From UBA1275 sp038124025 (GTDB lineage Bacteria > Bacteroidota > Rhodothermia > Balneolales > Balneolaceae), in NCBI GenBank assembly GCA_038124025.1, contig JAYPBC010000039.1, positions 1-15,216 on the forward strand: 15,216 nucleotides of DNA. The letters are read 5' to 3'. The position numbers and the translations under genes were made by a program. The notes below the pieces were generated by a model. It saw only the letters and a program-made list of their open reading frames with translations, was not told the origin of the DNA and did no database searches. How positions within the stretch are numbered: the first letter of the stretch is position 1; each line of letters begins with the position of its first letter. This document shows positions 1 to 6,584 of this stretch, piece by piece.

Positions 1-345
1 AATGAGTCCCTCCATTAGATCTCCACTTATATTCGAAACGCCAGATACTATAAGTCCAGATTGGTCTTCTGAAGAAATATTTGCAATACCTGCTACCGAT
101 AACCCATCAATGTCATCATTACTAATATTTGCTATTCCTGCAAGGTTCAACCCTTCTATATCTTCGTTGGTTATGTTGAGTACACCAGCTAGGTTAAAAC
201 CTGAAAGATCATCCTGACTAAGATTGGCAAGGCCTACAATATGCATTCCACTTAAAACACCAGCGCTTATATTAAGTCCAGCTGAGAGTTGCATACCTGT
301 TATATTATCTTCTGATATATTGGCCAGACCACTGAGCTGTAGTCC
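1..345 (-). pseudogene. In-frame continuation of the surface-repeat protein after a nonsense codon
   Basis: Reading on in the frame of the preceding ORF, past the TAA at 346-348, gives 115 further sense codons to the window edge with no other stop. The translation continues the same 16-residue repeat, e.g. GLQLSGLANIS, GFNLAGVLNIT and GLNLAGIANIS, with no register change. This is what a single nonsense substitution in a longer gene would produce. The stop occupies repeat position 1, where other units carry T, S, E, D or R, so one base change from GAA (Glu) or TCA (Ser) explains it. TAA ends many intact genes here (guaA, mltG, the K+ channel, the YceI gene), so code reassignment is not the explanation. 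A sequencing or assembly error is possible. The true 3' end lies outside the window. Confidence 0.7.
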
Positions 346-492
346 TTACATCGATTCTTTAGAATAGTTGCTAAGGCCTGCAATATTTAAGCCCGTCATT
401 TCTCCTAGTGAAATATTTCCAATACCAGCTATTTGAAAACCACGAACATAGTTAGTCTGAATATTATATAAAAGACCAAATTCACGCCCATC
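1..492 (-). repeat. Tandem 48-nt (16-residue) coding repeats
   Basis: About ten consecutive units can be laid out: 492-445, 444-397, 396-349, 348-301, 300-253, 252-205, 204-157, 156-109, 108-61, 60-13, then a partial unit at 12-1. Gly at position 2 and Asn at position 10 are present in every complete unit. Positions 5 and 8 are aliphatic, position 6 is usually Ala or Ser, and position 7 is nearly always Gly (the unit at 300-253 has A-G at 7-8). The DNA units have diverged while the protein pattern is kept, which indicates an old array under protein-level selection rather than a recent expansion. A regular 16-residue period with conserved Gly and Asn fits a stacked beta structure; that is inference. 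Confidence 0.85.
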
Positions 493-750
493 AAGACCAC
501 CGTGAACTCCACCAATAAAGTTTATAGAATAGCGAGCCGTAAATTCTTGTGCTTTATTACCGTTGGTACCTATGCTGTTGAGTAGGGTTAAGCGCCACTT
601 TGAATAAGAAAGGGTGGAATCACTTAGTTCCTTCTTGTCAATAAATTCACTAGAAAATAAGGCGGAGTCTTGAGCTCTTACATTATTAGCATGAAACGTC
701 AATAAAGCACAAAAAATCAGGATAAGGCACTTTATCATTGGCTTTTTCAT
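346..750 (-). CDS. Secreted surface-repeat protein, N-terminal part ending at a premature stop
   Basis: The reading frame begins with a signal peptide (MKKPMIKCLILIFCALL..., probably cleaved after VRAQ), so the mature protein should be exported. After about 60 residues without recognisable motifs, 16-residue repeats with a G-L-x-[IL]-A-G-[IL]-x-N core begin, resembling the LA_2272-type surface repeats known from Leptospira and Bacteroidota. The frame ends at TAA (346-348) exactly at a repeat boundary, and the same frame stays open with more repeats to position 1. I chose the ATG at 750 because it puts a Lys-rich n-region directly before the hydrophobic core; an upstream in-frame ATG at 765 adds five residues. 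Neither start has a clear ribosome site. Function is unknown; surface location is inferred from the signal peptide and repeats. The product is either a short three-repeat protein or the remnant of a longer one. Confidence 0.6.
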   Translation of the reverse strand: MKKPMIKCLILIFCALLTFHANNVRAQDSALFSSEFIDKKELSDSTLSYSKWRLTLLNSIGTNGNKAQEFTARYSINFIGGVHGGLDGREFGLLYNIQTNYVRGFQIAGIGNISLGEMTGLNIAGLSNYSKESM

Positions 751-833
751 GGTATCATTTAGCATTCAAAATTAACATGAGTTACACGCTATAATGTATC
801 GAAAGTTTCACACATGAAAAGAATGAATATGAA

Positions 834-1667
834 TTAGAGCTCTTTACCACAGTATTTACAATACAGAGCATCCTTCTCGTGGTCACCTTCACCACATTCT
901 GAACAGTAATGTAGTTTTCGTGTGTTTTTAGACATTTCATAGGTTACAATTCCAGTAGGTACTGCTATAATTCCGTAGCCAAGTATCATAATTATTGCTG
1001 ATAAGAATTGACCCAGTGGTGTTACAGGGGTTAGATCTCCAAAGCCAACCGTAGATAAAGTGACAATAGCCCAATAGATTGAAACGGGTATATTGGCAAA
1101 ACCATTCTCTGGACCCTCAACTACATACATGATTGATCCTGCAAAGACACAAATTAAAACCACAGCAAAAAGGAAGACCAGTATTTTCCGTCTACTTTGC
1201 CACAAAGCCTTACTAATAAAATTTGCTTCTGATAAATAATGAGCAAGCTTTAGAATTCGAAATACTCGCAGTATTCTTAGAACTCGTATAGCAACCAAAT
1301 ACTGAGTACCCGGTATGATAATGCTTAGATAGGTGGGTAGAATGGCAAGGAAATCAATGATACCATAAAAGCTGAACACATATTGCTTAACGTTTCTTAC
1401 AATAGCAATCCTCAGTAGATATTCAACACTAAATAGCACAGTAAATGCCCACTCTAGGCTCCATAATATATCACCAAATTTTGTTCTGATACCACTGATG
1501 CTGTCCATCATTACCACAACCACACTTAAGGCGATTGCGGCAATTAAAATGATATCAAATAATTTACCAGCAAAGGTGTCCGAGCCGAAAATGATAATGT
1601 GTATTCGCCTTCGAATTCCTTTTTCCTCGGGAATATTGGCTATATCAACCTTCATCCAGTAACTCAT
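834..1667 (-). CDS. Voltage-gated-type potassium channel with C-terminal zinc ribbon
   Basis: A 277-residue six-helix ion channel of the Kv (ion transport protein) family in the inner membrane. S1 lies near residues 36-54, S2 69-88 and S3 99-116. S4 near 124-141 carries basic residues at every third position (R128, R131, R134, R137, K140). S5 is 161-183 and S6 220-243. The selectivity filter TVGFGD is at 206-211, the K+-selective signature. After S6 a short tail holds two CxxC pairs, C255/C258 and C270/C273, forming a zinc-ribbon-like element where larger channels carry regulatory domains. The start codon overlaps the end of the cyclophilin gene by 23 nt, so the two are probably translationally coupled; a second ATG four codons in is an alternative start. 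K+ selectivity and fold are well supported; gating and the role of the zinc ribbon are not known. Confidence 0.93.
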   Translation of the reverse strand: MSYWMKVDIANIPEEKGIRRRIHIIIFGSDTFAGKLFDIILIAAIALSVVVVMMDSISGIRTKFGDILWSLEWAFTVLFSVEYLLRIAIVRNVKQYVFSFYGIIDFLAILPTYLSIIIPGTQYLVAIRVLRILRVFRILKLAHYLSEANFISKALWQSRRKILVFLFAVVLICVFAGSIMYVVEGPENGFANIPVSIYWAIVTLSTVGFGDLTPVTPLGQFLSAIIMILGYGIIAVPTGIVTYEMSKNTRKLHYCSECGEGDHEKDALYCKYCGKEL

Positions 1668-2148
1668 TCCACCTAGTCACTTCTTTGACTTGTAAGAGTA
1701 ATTTTTCTGTTGATCCAACTATTTCGATCTTTTCGATGATATCACCTTGTTGAATACTGTTAACCACATCCTGATCTTCTTGACTCATAACTTGTCCAAA
1801 AATCGAATGCCGATCATCTAGCCAAGGAGTTGCAACGTGGGTAATAAAAAATTGACTACCGTTAGTACCTGGTCCTGCATTAGCCATAGATAATTTACCA
1901 GGCTCACTATGGCGCAAGCTAGGCACAAATTCATCCTCAAAGCGATAACCAGGTCCACCTACACCGGATCCAAGTGGGCAACCACCTTGTATCATAAAAT
2001 CGGGTATTACTCTATGAAAATTCAGACCATCATAAAAACCACGCTGAGATAAATTAATAAAGTTAGCAACAGTCTTTGGAGTTTGATCGGGGAATAACTC
2101 AAGATGTATAGTACCTTTCGTGGTCTGAATATTTGCTTGTGGGGACAT
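1645..2148 (-). CDS. Cyclophilin-type peptidyl-prolyl cis-trans isomerase
   Basis: A single-domain cyclophilin that catalyses cis-trans isomerisation of prolyl bonds during folding. Hallmarks are FHRVIPDFMIQGG (with the catalytic Arg), the GTNGSQFFI segment and the WLDDRHSIFGQV motif, in normal family order. I chose the ATG at 2148 (MSPQANIQTTKG...) because the family usually begins just before the first strand. The longer frame from 2190 adds 14 unrelated residues and would overlap the upstream gene. No signal peptide is visible with this start, so it should be cytoplasmic, though the 2190 start would add a short hydrophobic stretch. It lies 31 nt after the acyloxyacyl hydrolase gene and overlaps the K+ channel gene by 23 nt. 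About 167 residues is normal for a minimal bacterial cyclophilin. Confidence 0.94.
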   Translation of the reverse strand: MSPQANIQTTKGTIHLELFPDQTPKTVANFINLSQRGFYDGLNFHRVIPDFMIQGGCPLGSGVGGPGYRFEDEFVPSLRHSEPGKLSMANAGPGTNGSQFFITHVATPWLDDRHSIFGQVMSQEDQDVVNSIQQGDIIEKIEIVGSTEKLLLQVKEVTRWNELLDEG

Positions 2149-2179
2149 AATAAATAGGTAAATTGTCGTGGTTAAATCA

Positions 2180-2833
2180 TTATTGTACAAGATAAGATAA
2201 TCTTAACAACAAATATATAGAGTCTATACCAGGGTTTTGTTCCCCGGTTTGTGCGTTTGAAATATGATGAAAGCCCCCGCCAAAAGAAATACTACAGCGT
2301 TTTGCAATGACTTGCTCTATCGTTGTCTGTATCTCAAAATTATAATTTAAGCGACGTCCTTTATCTGTTGGAAATGTATAGGACATATACGTAAATCCAC
2401 CATAGATGGTATTTCTTAGTGTTGCCTTACTGTTCAATTGAATTACGGAACTCAAACCCAAAGGATCTAAGGACCAACCGTCCACATTGACTAGTTTACC
2501 TCCTTCATCACGTTTGGAATAGGTGTATCCCAAAATAGGATGTAAGCGTGCACTATAATTAAAACGAGTGCTAAAAATCTGATATGAGTAGGCTGAAATG
2601 AAACCAAGACTAGTCCTATAAGAGGAGGAATAGGGAGTTTTACCTAAAAAAATGTATGAAGTTGGCGAATAAGAATACTCTACAAAAAACACATTCTTAC
2701 TTGATCCTTCATAAGTTTTTAAAGTAGTCTTAAAAAGGTCTTCTTGGGCAGAAATTTTTGGTGAATGAATTCCTAATAAAACAACAAACACCGTTGGTAA
2801 TGCGATAAGATGAAGGCTCTTTTTAGCGTGCAT
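2180..2833 (-). CDS. PagL-like acyloxyacyl hydrolase (lipid A 3-O-deacylase family), outer membrane
   Basis: A 217-residue protein with a signal peptide (residues 1-29, ending KISAQ) followed by alternating aromatic and polar strands typical of a small outer-membrane beta-barrel. The C-terminal segment GGGFHHISNAQTGEQNPG matches the PagL active-site region, where a His-x-Ser pair (here H190 and S192) removes an ester-linked acyl chain from lipid A; the following N-A and N-P-G are also characteristic. The protein ends in an aromatic/aliphatic strand, as barrel proteins do. Family members modify the lipid A anchor of LPS; the substrate here is inferred. It is 32 nt downstream of the DUF5777-like gene and 31 nt upstream of the cyclophilin start, suggesting one transcript. 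The family call rests on the terminal motif and size, because the rest of the barrel is poorly conserved. Confidence 0.78.
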   Translation of the reverse strand: MHAKKSLHLIALPTVFVVLLGIHSPKISAQEDLFKTTLKTYEGSSKNVFFVEYSYSPTSYIFLGKTPYSSSYRTSLGFISAYSYQIFSTRFNYSARLHPILGYTYSKRDEGGKLVNVDGWSLDPLGLSSVIQLNSKATLRNTIYGGFTYMSYTFPTDKGRRLNYNFEIQTTIEQVIAKRCSISFGGGFHHISNAQTGEQNPGIDSIYLLLRLSYLVQ

Positions 2834-2865
2834 TTAATTTTTGATAGTGAATCAAGCCATTAAAT

Positions 2866-3753
2866 CTACTTCGATTTTTTTTTCATTTGAAATACACGGT
2901 GGATGGCAAAACCCAAGCGAATATCACCATCCCAAAAAGAGTCTGATGTTTGCTTGATGATGTACTGCTCAGTAAACAAATAGCCTGACTGTAAAAATAA
3001 CTGAAACACATGACCGCCGGTTTCAATTTCGTAACTGAAGGCCCAGTGGTGTGTCGCTTCAGGATCTGATAGTATAGGTACTGTTTCAAAGGAAAAAGAA
3101 TTGCGCTCATTTAGTTTCAATCTACCCAAAAACAAGGTGCTAAAAACCGTATGTTGTAGAGGGCGGTTATTCTGTGAAATAAGGGTATTAAAATGAGAAA
3201 TAGAGGGGCTTATTTGAAGCGTAATGGCAGAGTTAAATTGACGCGCAATTAAGATGCTACTATGGTAATTGAGCCTTTCAGCAAAGCTATAGTCAAACCT
3301 TCGTTCTTCTAAGGTTTCTAATGCCGTATTAAGATAAAAACCAACACTTACTGGGTGGCTTTTTGAATTGTTTTGCCGATAAGGCATCCATTTGAATCGC
3401 ATATCAAACACATCGTCAACGCTAGTTCGACCAATTCCTAAGCTTAGATTTTTAGCAATACCAACATCTAAACCTAAGTGCACCGCTGCATTATTATCGA
3501 GGCCAAATAAATCTCCCCAACCACTTCGAATAGGTCCGAAAGAATGTGAAATGGCACTTTGTATTTCACCTTTGGGAACAATGCTGACGGTTTGAGCGCT
3601 AACTAAGGACGTACTCAAAAATAATTCAGGATCGGGCAGGTTTTCAACCGATCGCTTTCGCTCCATTTGGGCGTGAGCTGTTTCTGCAACCAGTGCCAAC
3701 AAGGTGATGCAGAATAGAGTTTTAATCGAAGATAGGTGCACAATAAGATTCAT
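2866..3753 (-). CDS. DUF5777-like beta-barrel protein
   Basis: A 295-residue protein with a signal peptide (about residues 1-29, ending ETAHAQ) and a body of amphipathic strands. Segments resembling the DUF5777 family are the Ser-His-Ser-Phe-Gly-Pro-Ile strand, the FGLDNNAAVHLGLDVGIAKN block and LGIGRTSVDDVFDMRFKW. These proteins are predicted outer-membrane barrels of unknown function in Bacteroidota-type bacteria and commonly sit beside a YceI protein and a small cytochrome, as here. Its ATG directly follows the YceI stop codon (TAAATG), so the two are almost certainly co-translated. The C-terminus is a basic tail (MKKKSK) rather than the terminal aromatic usual for barrel proteins. Family assignment is from recognition of these blocks, not a search; no enzymatic motif is visible. 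Confidence 0.78.
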   Translation of the reverse strand: MNLIVHLSSIKTLFCITLLALVAETAHAQMERKRSVENLPDPELFLSTSLVSAQTVSIVPKGEIQSAISHSFGPIRSGWGDLFGLDNNAAVHLGLDVGIAKNLSLGIGRTSVDDVFDMRFKWMPYRQNNSKSHPVSVGFYLNTALETLEERRFDYSFAERLNYHSSILIARQFNSAITLQISPSISHFNTLISQNNRPLQHTVFSTLFLGRLKLNERNSFSFETVPILSDPEATHHWAFSYEIETGGHVFQLFLQSGYLFTEQYIIKQTSDSFWDGDIRLGFAIHRVFQMKKKSK

Positions 3754-4323
3754 TTATTGTTTCTGTAAGTAGATATCGATGGATACTTTTTGAACTTGGT
3801 CAACTTTAACAATAAGTAGGGAGGGTGGAACAATGTCAAAATCTTCCAAACGGATTTCCCATTGGGCTTGTAGATGTAAGGTACTTTTTTTTACCGTAAT
3901 TTCCCCTTCGACCTCTAATTCCTTGCTTACTCCATGAACACTAAACACTCCAAGAGTCCTAACGCTTTGAGGGTTTGTATTTGCCAAATCGACAGGATCC
4001 AATAGTTTACCATAGAACTCTGCGAATGGATACTTACTCGTTTCAAGAGTCAACCTCATGTCTTTGTCGCGTTTTTTTATCCCACTGTCTAAGGTCTCCA
4101 GATCCACATAAAAATCTACCGTACTATCGGCCAGATTTATACGTCCAGTTAATTGATTACTGGTACCCGTGAATTCATATAAGGGCACACTAGAGGTAAA
4201 ATTAACCGTACCATTTTCGGCATAGTAACTTTGTGAAACTACCAAAGTAGGTAGAAATATGTATAGAATTAACGGAATTGCAGACCATCTTTTCAATGTC
4301 TTAATTGTTTTGAGCACCTTCAT
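3754..4323 (-). CDS. YceI-like periplasmic protein (lipocalin-like isoprenoid-binding fold)
   Basis: A 189-residue protein with a basic n-region (MKVLKTIKTLKRW), a hydrophobic signal core and a cleavage region near VVSQ. The mature part follows the YceI pattern: an early strand with F-T-S-S-V-P, then TGRINLADSTVDFYVDLETLDSG, a K-R-D-K-D-M-R segment, K-Y-P-F-A-E-F-Y-G, and a late V-H-G-V-S-K-E-L strand pair. YceI proteins form an eight-stranded barrel that binds polyisoprenoid lipids such as quinone-type molecules; the ligand here is unknown. The gene overlaps the end of the upstream cytochrome gene by 23 nt and abuts the DUF5777-like gene, so the three form a translationally coupled set. A plausible reading is that it carries or senses an isoprenoid quinone next to a haem protein, which is inference. 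Confidence 0.85.
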   Translation of the reverse strand: MKVLKTIKTLKRWSAIPLILYIFLPTLVVSQSYYAENGTVNFTSSVPLYEFTGTSNQLTGRINLADSTVDFYVDLETLDSGIKKRDKDMRLTLETSKYPFAEFYGKLLDPVDLANTNPQSVRTLGVFSVHGVSKELEVEGEITVKKSTLHLQAQWEIRLEDFDIVPPSLLIVKVDQVQKVSIDIYLQKQ

Positions 4324-4729
4324 TGATCCATGTTTTTATAATTTCTATTTCATCACCAGTTAAATAGGGGCCACCCGTAGGCATTTGTTGAAGCTGGAAC
4401 CGAGGTTGTTCTAACAATACATCGTATAATCCACTATTTGTCGCATCTCCTGGAACTACTACATTTGATTTCCAATTAAATCCCTCATTATTCATAACCG
4501 CCTGATAAGAGTCTAAGTTAATTCCCGCGGTATTACCGTGACAGGATACACAATATTGCTTTAAAATTGGCAAAACCTCTGTTTGGAATGATACATTCTG
4601 TACTTGTTCTCCTGTAATTTCTTCCACATTAGTCATACATTGTGAGTTTAATAAGCCAAGTATCACCATCAATTTAAATGAAAGAGCTTTTGATCTTAGG
4701 TATTTAAAATGATAACAGTACGGAAGCAT
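4301..4729 (-). CDS. Small c-type cytochrome, probably a lipoprotein
   Basis: A single-haem c-type cytochrome. With the ATG at 4729 it has 142 residues: a basic and hydrophobic leader, a cysteine at 31 (LLNSQC, a relaxed lipobox), and the haem motif CVSCH at 60-64. The motif sits in PILKQYCVSCHGN and is followed by the I-N-L-D-S-Y and VVPGDATNSGLYD blocks typical of planctomycete/Bacteroidota-type cytochrome domains. M116 in QQMPTGGP, before T-G-D-E-I-E-I-I-K-T-W-I, is the likely distal haem ligand. An upstream in-frame ATG at 4780 would place 17 unrelated residues before the leader, so I prefer 4729. It is the first gene of the cytochrome-YceI-DUF5777 set and overlaps the YceI gene by 23 nt. 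The role is probably periplasmic electron transfer; lipid anchoring is likely but the lipobox is not ideal. Confidence 0.82.
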   Translation of the reverse strand: MLPYCYHFKYLRSKALSFKLMVILGLLNSQCMTNVEEITGEQVQNVSFQTEVLPILKQYCVSCHGNTAGINLDSYQAVMNNEGFNWKSNVVVPGDATNSGLYDVLLEQPRFQLQQMPTGGPYLTGDEIEIIKTWINEGAQNN

Positions 4730-4896
4730 GTTTAATCTTACACGAGTACGTAATTTTACTAAAGTATTAACAAGATGCATTCTGAAATTGAATTAATATA
4801 TTGTTTTAGTGGAAATAACCGTTTGTTTGACCATTTCTGCATGTTGTAAATCGTCCTAATTAGATGACCAAATGACTAACTAATCGTTGAGGCCTA
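4730..4896. promoter_or_regulatory. Divergent intergenic region between the cytochrome and HD-hydrolase genes
   Basis: The two flanking genes point away from each other, so promoters for both should lie here. On the minus strand a TATATT hexamer (positions 4800-4795) could be a -10 box for the cytochrome cluster, but I see no good -35 at 17 nt. On the plus strand TTGACC (4827-4832) resembles a -35 element, but no -10 box sits at a normal distance. GAGG at 4889-4892, four bases before the HD-hydrolase ATG, is a weak ribosome site. No clear operator palindrome is visible. Confidence 0.35.
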
Positions 4897-5457
4897 ATGA
4901 ATAAAGAATCTGCACTGGAATTATTGAATGAATACATAACAACAAAATCTCTGTTAAATCATTCACAAATGGTAGCAATTGCCATGCAAGCATATGCTCA
5001 AAAATTACAAAAAGATGAGAACAGCACTCATCAATGGTGGTTATGCGGCTTATTACATGACATTGATTGGGAAGCATATCCCAATGAACATCCCAATTAC
5101 GCTATAGAACACATTTTTCCTAAGTTTGATTTATCGGATGAAATACAGCATGCAATACTGGCTCATGCACCCGGAAGAACAGGAATAGCGGCTGAATCTG
5201 AAATGGATCGTTACTTATTTGCCTGTGATGAGTTATCTGGATTTATACATGCCGTTTCTTTATTACGACCAACGGGATACGATGGGATGAAGGTTAAATC
5301 AGTGACTAAAAAATTAAAAACGAGTAATTTTGCTGCGAATGTTTCTAGAGACGACATACAAAAAGGTGTGGAGCTTATTGTGACCCCATTAGCCGATCAT
5401 ATACAATTTTTAATAAGTGTGTTTCAGGACGCCAAGCAACATAATCTCATTGATTAA
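4897..5457 (+). CDS. HD-superfamily metal-dependent hydrolase (COG2316-like)
   Basis: A 186-residue stand-alone HD-domain protein, apparently cytoplasmic because no signal peptide or membrane segment is visible. The metal-binding pattern is present: H22 in LLNHSQMV, the H54-D55 pair in CGLLHDIDWE, H90 in ILAHAPG, and D111 in FACDELSGF. This fits a family of predicted HD hydrolases of unknown substrate; HD proteins typically hydrolyse phosphate esters or nucleotides at a metal centre. The ATG at 4897 follows a GAGG by four bases. It lies 77 nt upstream of mltG on the same strand, so the two may share a transcript, but no functional link is established. Fold and metal site are confident; the substrate is unknown. 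Confidence 0.85.
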   Translation: MNKESALELLNEYITTKSLLNHSQMVAIAMQAYAQKLQKDENSTHQWWLCGLLHDIDWEAYPNEHPNYAIEHIFPKFDLSDEIQHAILAHAPGRTGIAAESEMDRYLFACDELSGFIHAVSLLRPTGYDGMKVKSVTKKLKTSNFAANVSRDDIQKGVELIVTPLADHIQFLISVFQDAKQHNLID

Positions 5458-5534
5458 TCCTTAACAGAATGATGGAGGGTACACAAATGCATTCCCGAAT
5501 ATGTCAAGAGTAAGCAGCTTATACCTCAATACCT

Positions 5535-6578
5535 ATGAGATCATTTTTATTTCACCTAGTATTTTTTATTTTTTCTTTTCTATTAGTGTTTAGCTCTAGA
5601 AACTATCTTTTGCATTCGGATAAATTTTTCAAGGATTCATTACCTTCTGAAGATGATATCTCATTGTATTTAATAAGTGAACAGCCAATGGATAGTGTTT
5701 ATAAATCTTTGGTTGGAAAAGGTCTACTCATAGATGCAGAAATTTTCGATTGGGCAAGACGTTTATCTGGTTGGAGATCGGTACCAAGAGGCCATTACCT
5801 TATCAATAACAATGAATCTTTAGATCAACTATTGGAAAAACTAGGTAGGGGATTACAAGATCCGATTTCGTTGACATTGCTCCCCGGTCAAACTATTCCA
5901 TTAATAATTCAACAATTTGATCGTCAAAGTTTTTATGATCAGAATGATTTCTTAGAAGTTCTCAATGATAATTTCTGGTTATCAACGCTTAATTCAGATA
6001 CTACAAGAGTACTTGGGCAATTATATCCTGAAACCTACCGTATTTATTGGACGGATACACCCAAGGCTATTATCGGTCGTTTAATTAGAGAACATACTAA
6101 AGCGATGTCCAAATTAATTGATGGGGAACCATTCACATCGACCCGTTGGGAAGAAGTACTCATTATGGCGTCTATAATTGAATGGGAGTATAAGTTTGAG
6201 GAAGAGAAGAAGCGTATTGGTGGATTGTATTGGAACCGGTTAAATAGTAAGATGCGACTACAAGCAGATCCAACCGTAAATTTTGCCCTAGGTGAGCGAA
6301 GAAGGTTGTTGTACAGAGACTATAATTTCGAACATCCTTATAATACCTACTTAGTTAATGGCTTACCTCCTGGTCCAATAACAAATCCATCATTCAGCAG
6401 TTTAGAAGCCGCTGCACAGCCTGAACAGCATAAATATTTATACATGGTAGCCAGCCCTGAAGGGACCCATACCTTTAGTACCAATTATGAGGATCATTTA
6501 AAAGCTAGTAAAGTATGGAGAGACTGGATTCAAGAACAGTATCGTATCAAACGAGAACGTGAACAATCCCCGCCTTAA
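5535..6578 (+). CDS. mltG: Endolytic murein transglycosylase MltG (YceG-like)
   Basis: A 347-residue inner-membrane-anchored enzyme that cleaves nascent glycan strands and is thought to set where peptidoglycan polymerisation ends. An N-terminal membrane segment (residues about 4-22) is followed by a LysM-like part (40-110) and the YceG catalytic domain. Signatures are MASIIEWE with the likely catalytic E216 (the first Glu, matching E218 of the E. coli enzyme), LYWNRLNSKMRLQADPTV (231-248), PYNTYLVNGLPPGPITNP (268-285) and EAAAQPEQHKYLYMVA. The length matches the family. The family usually has E-K-E-T after S-I-[IV]; here it is E-W-E-Y, keeping the key Glu. No Shine-Dalgarno is visible before the ATG. 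It converges on the TPR/periplasmic-binding protein gene with 6 nt between stop codons. Confidence 0.94.
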   Translation: MRSFLFHLVFFIFSFLLVFSSRNYLLHSDKFFKDSLPSEDDISLYLISEQPMDSVYKSLVGKGLLIDAEIFDWARRLSGWRSVPRGHYLINNNESLDQLLEKLGRGLQDPISLTLLPGQTIPLIIQQFDRQSFYDQNDFLEVLNDNFWLSTLNSDTTRVLGQLYPETYRIYWTDTPKAIIGRLIREHTKAMSKLIDGEPFTSTRWEEVLIMASIIEWEYKFEEEKKRIGGLYWNRLNSKMRLQADPTVNFALGERRRLLYRDYNFEHPYNTYLVNGLPPGPITNPSFSSLEAAAQPEQHKYLYMVASPEGTHTFSTNYEDHLKASKVWRDWIQEQYRIKREREQSPP

Positions 6579-6584
6579 AAAGAG

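Noticed and set aside
2..217. Plus-strand frame with a repetitive translation (I-S-S-L-x-I-F-A-I-P-A pattern)
   Set aside because: It is the antisense image of the 16-residue repeat array on the minus strand. Its periodicity comes entirely from the 48-nt repeats, and the minus-strand frame fits a known repeat type and continues a signal-peptide protein.
346..348. Reassignment of TAA to an amino acid
   Set aside because: Several intact genes in the window end correctly at TAA (K+ channel, YceI gene, cytochrome, mltG, guaA, efp), so TAA is read as stop in this genome.
1645..4323. Two separate 23-nt gene overlaps (1645-1667 and 4301-4323) as a shared regulatory signature
   Set aside because: The equal length appears coincidental; I see no shared sequence between the two overlaps beyond normal start and stop codons.
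4880..5077. Minus-strand frame overlapping the HD hydrolase
   Set aside because: It is antisense to a gene with a clear HD metal-binding pattern and its translation has no recognisable features.
5458..5534. Possible small gene or regulatory element between the HD hydrolase and mltG
   Set aside because: The 77-nt gap shows no coding frame with support, no clear hairpin and no promoter boxes.
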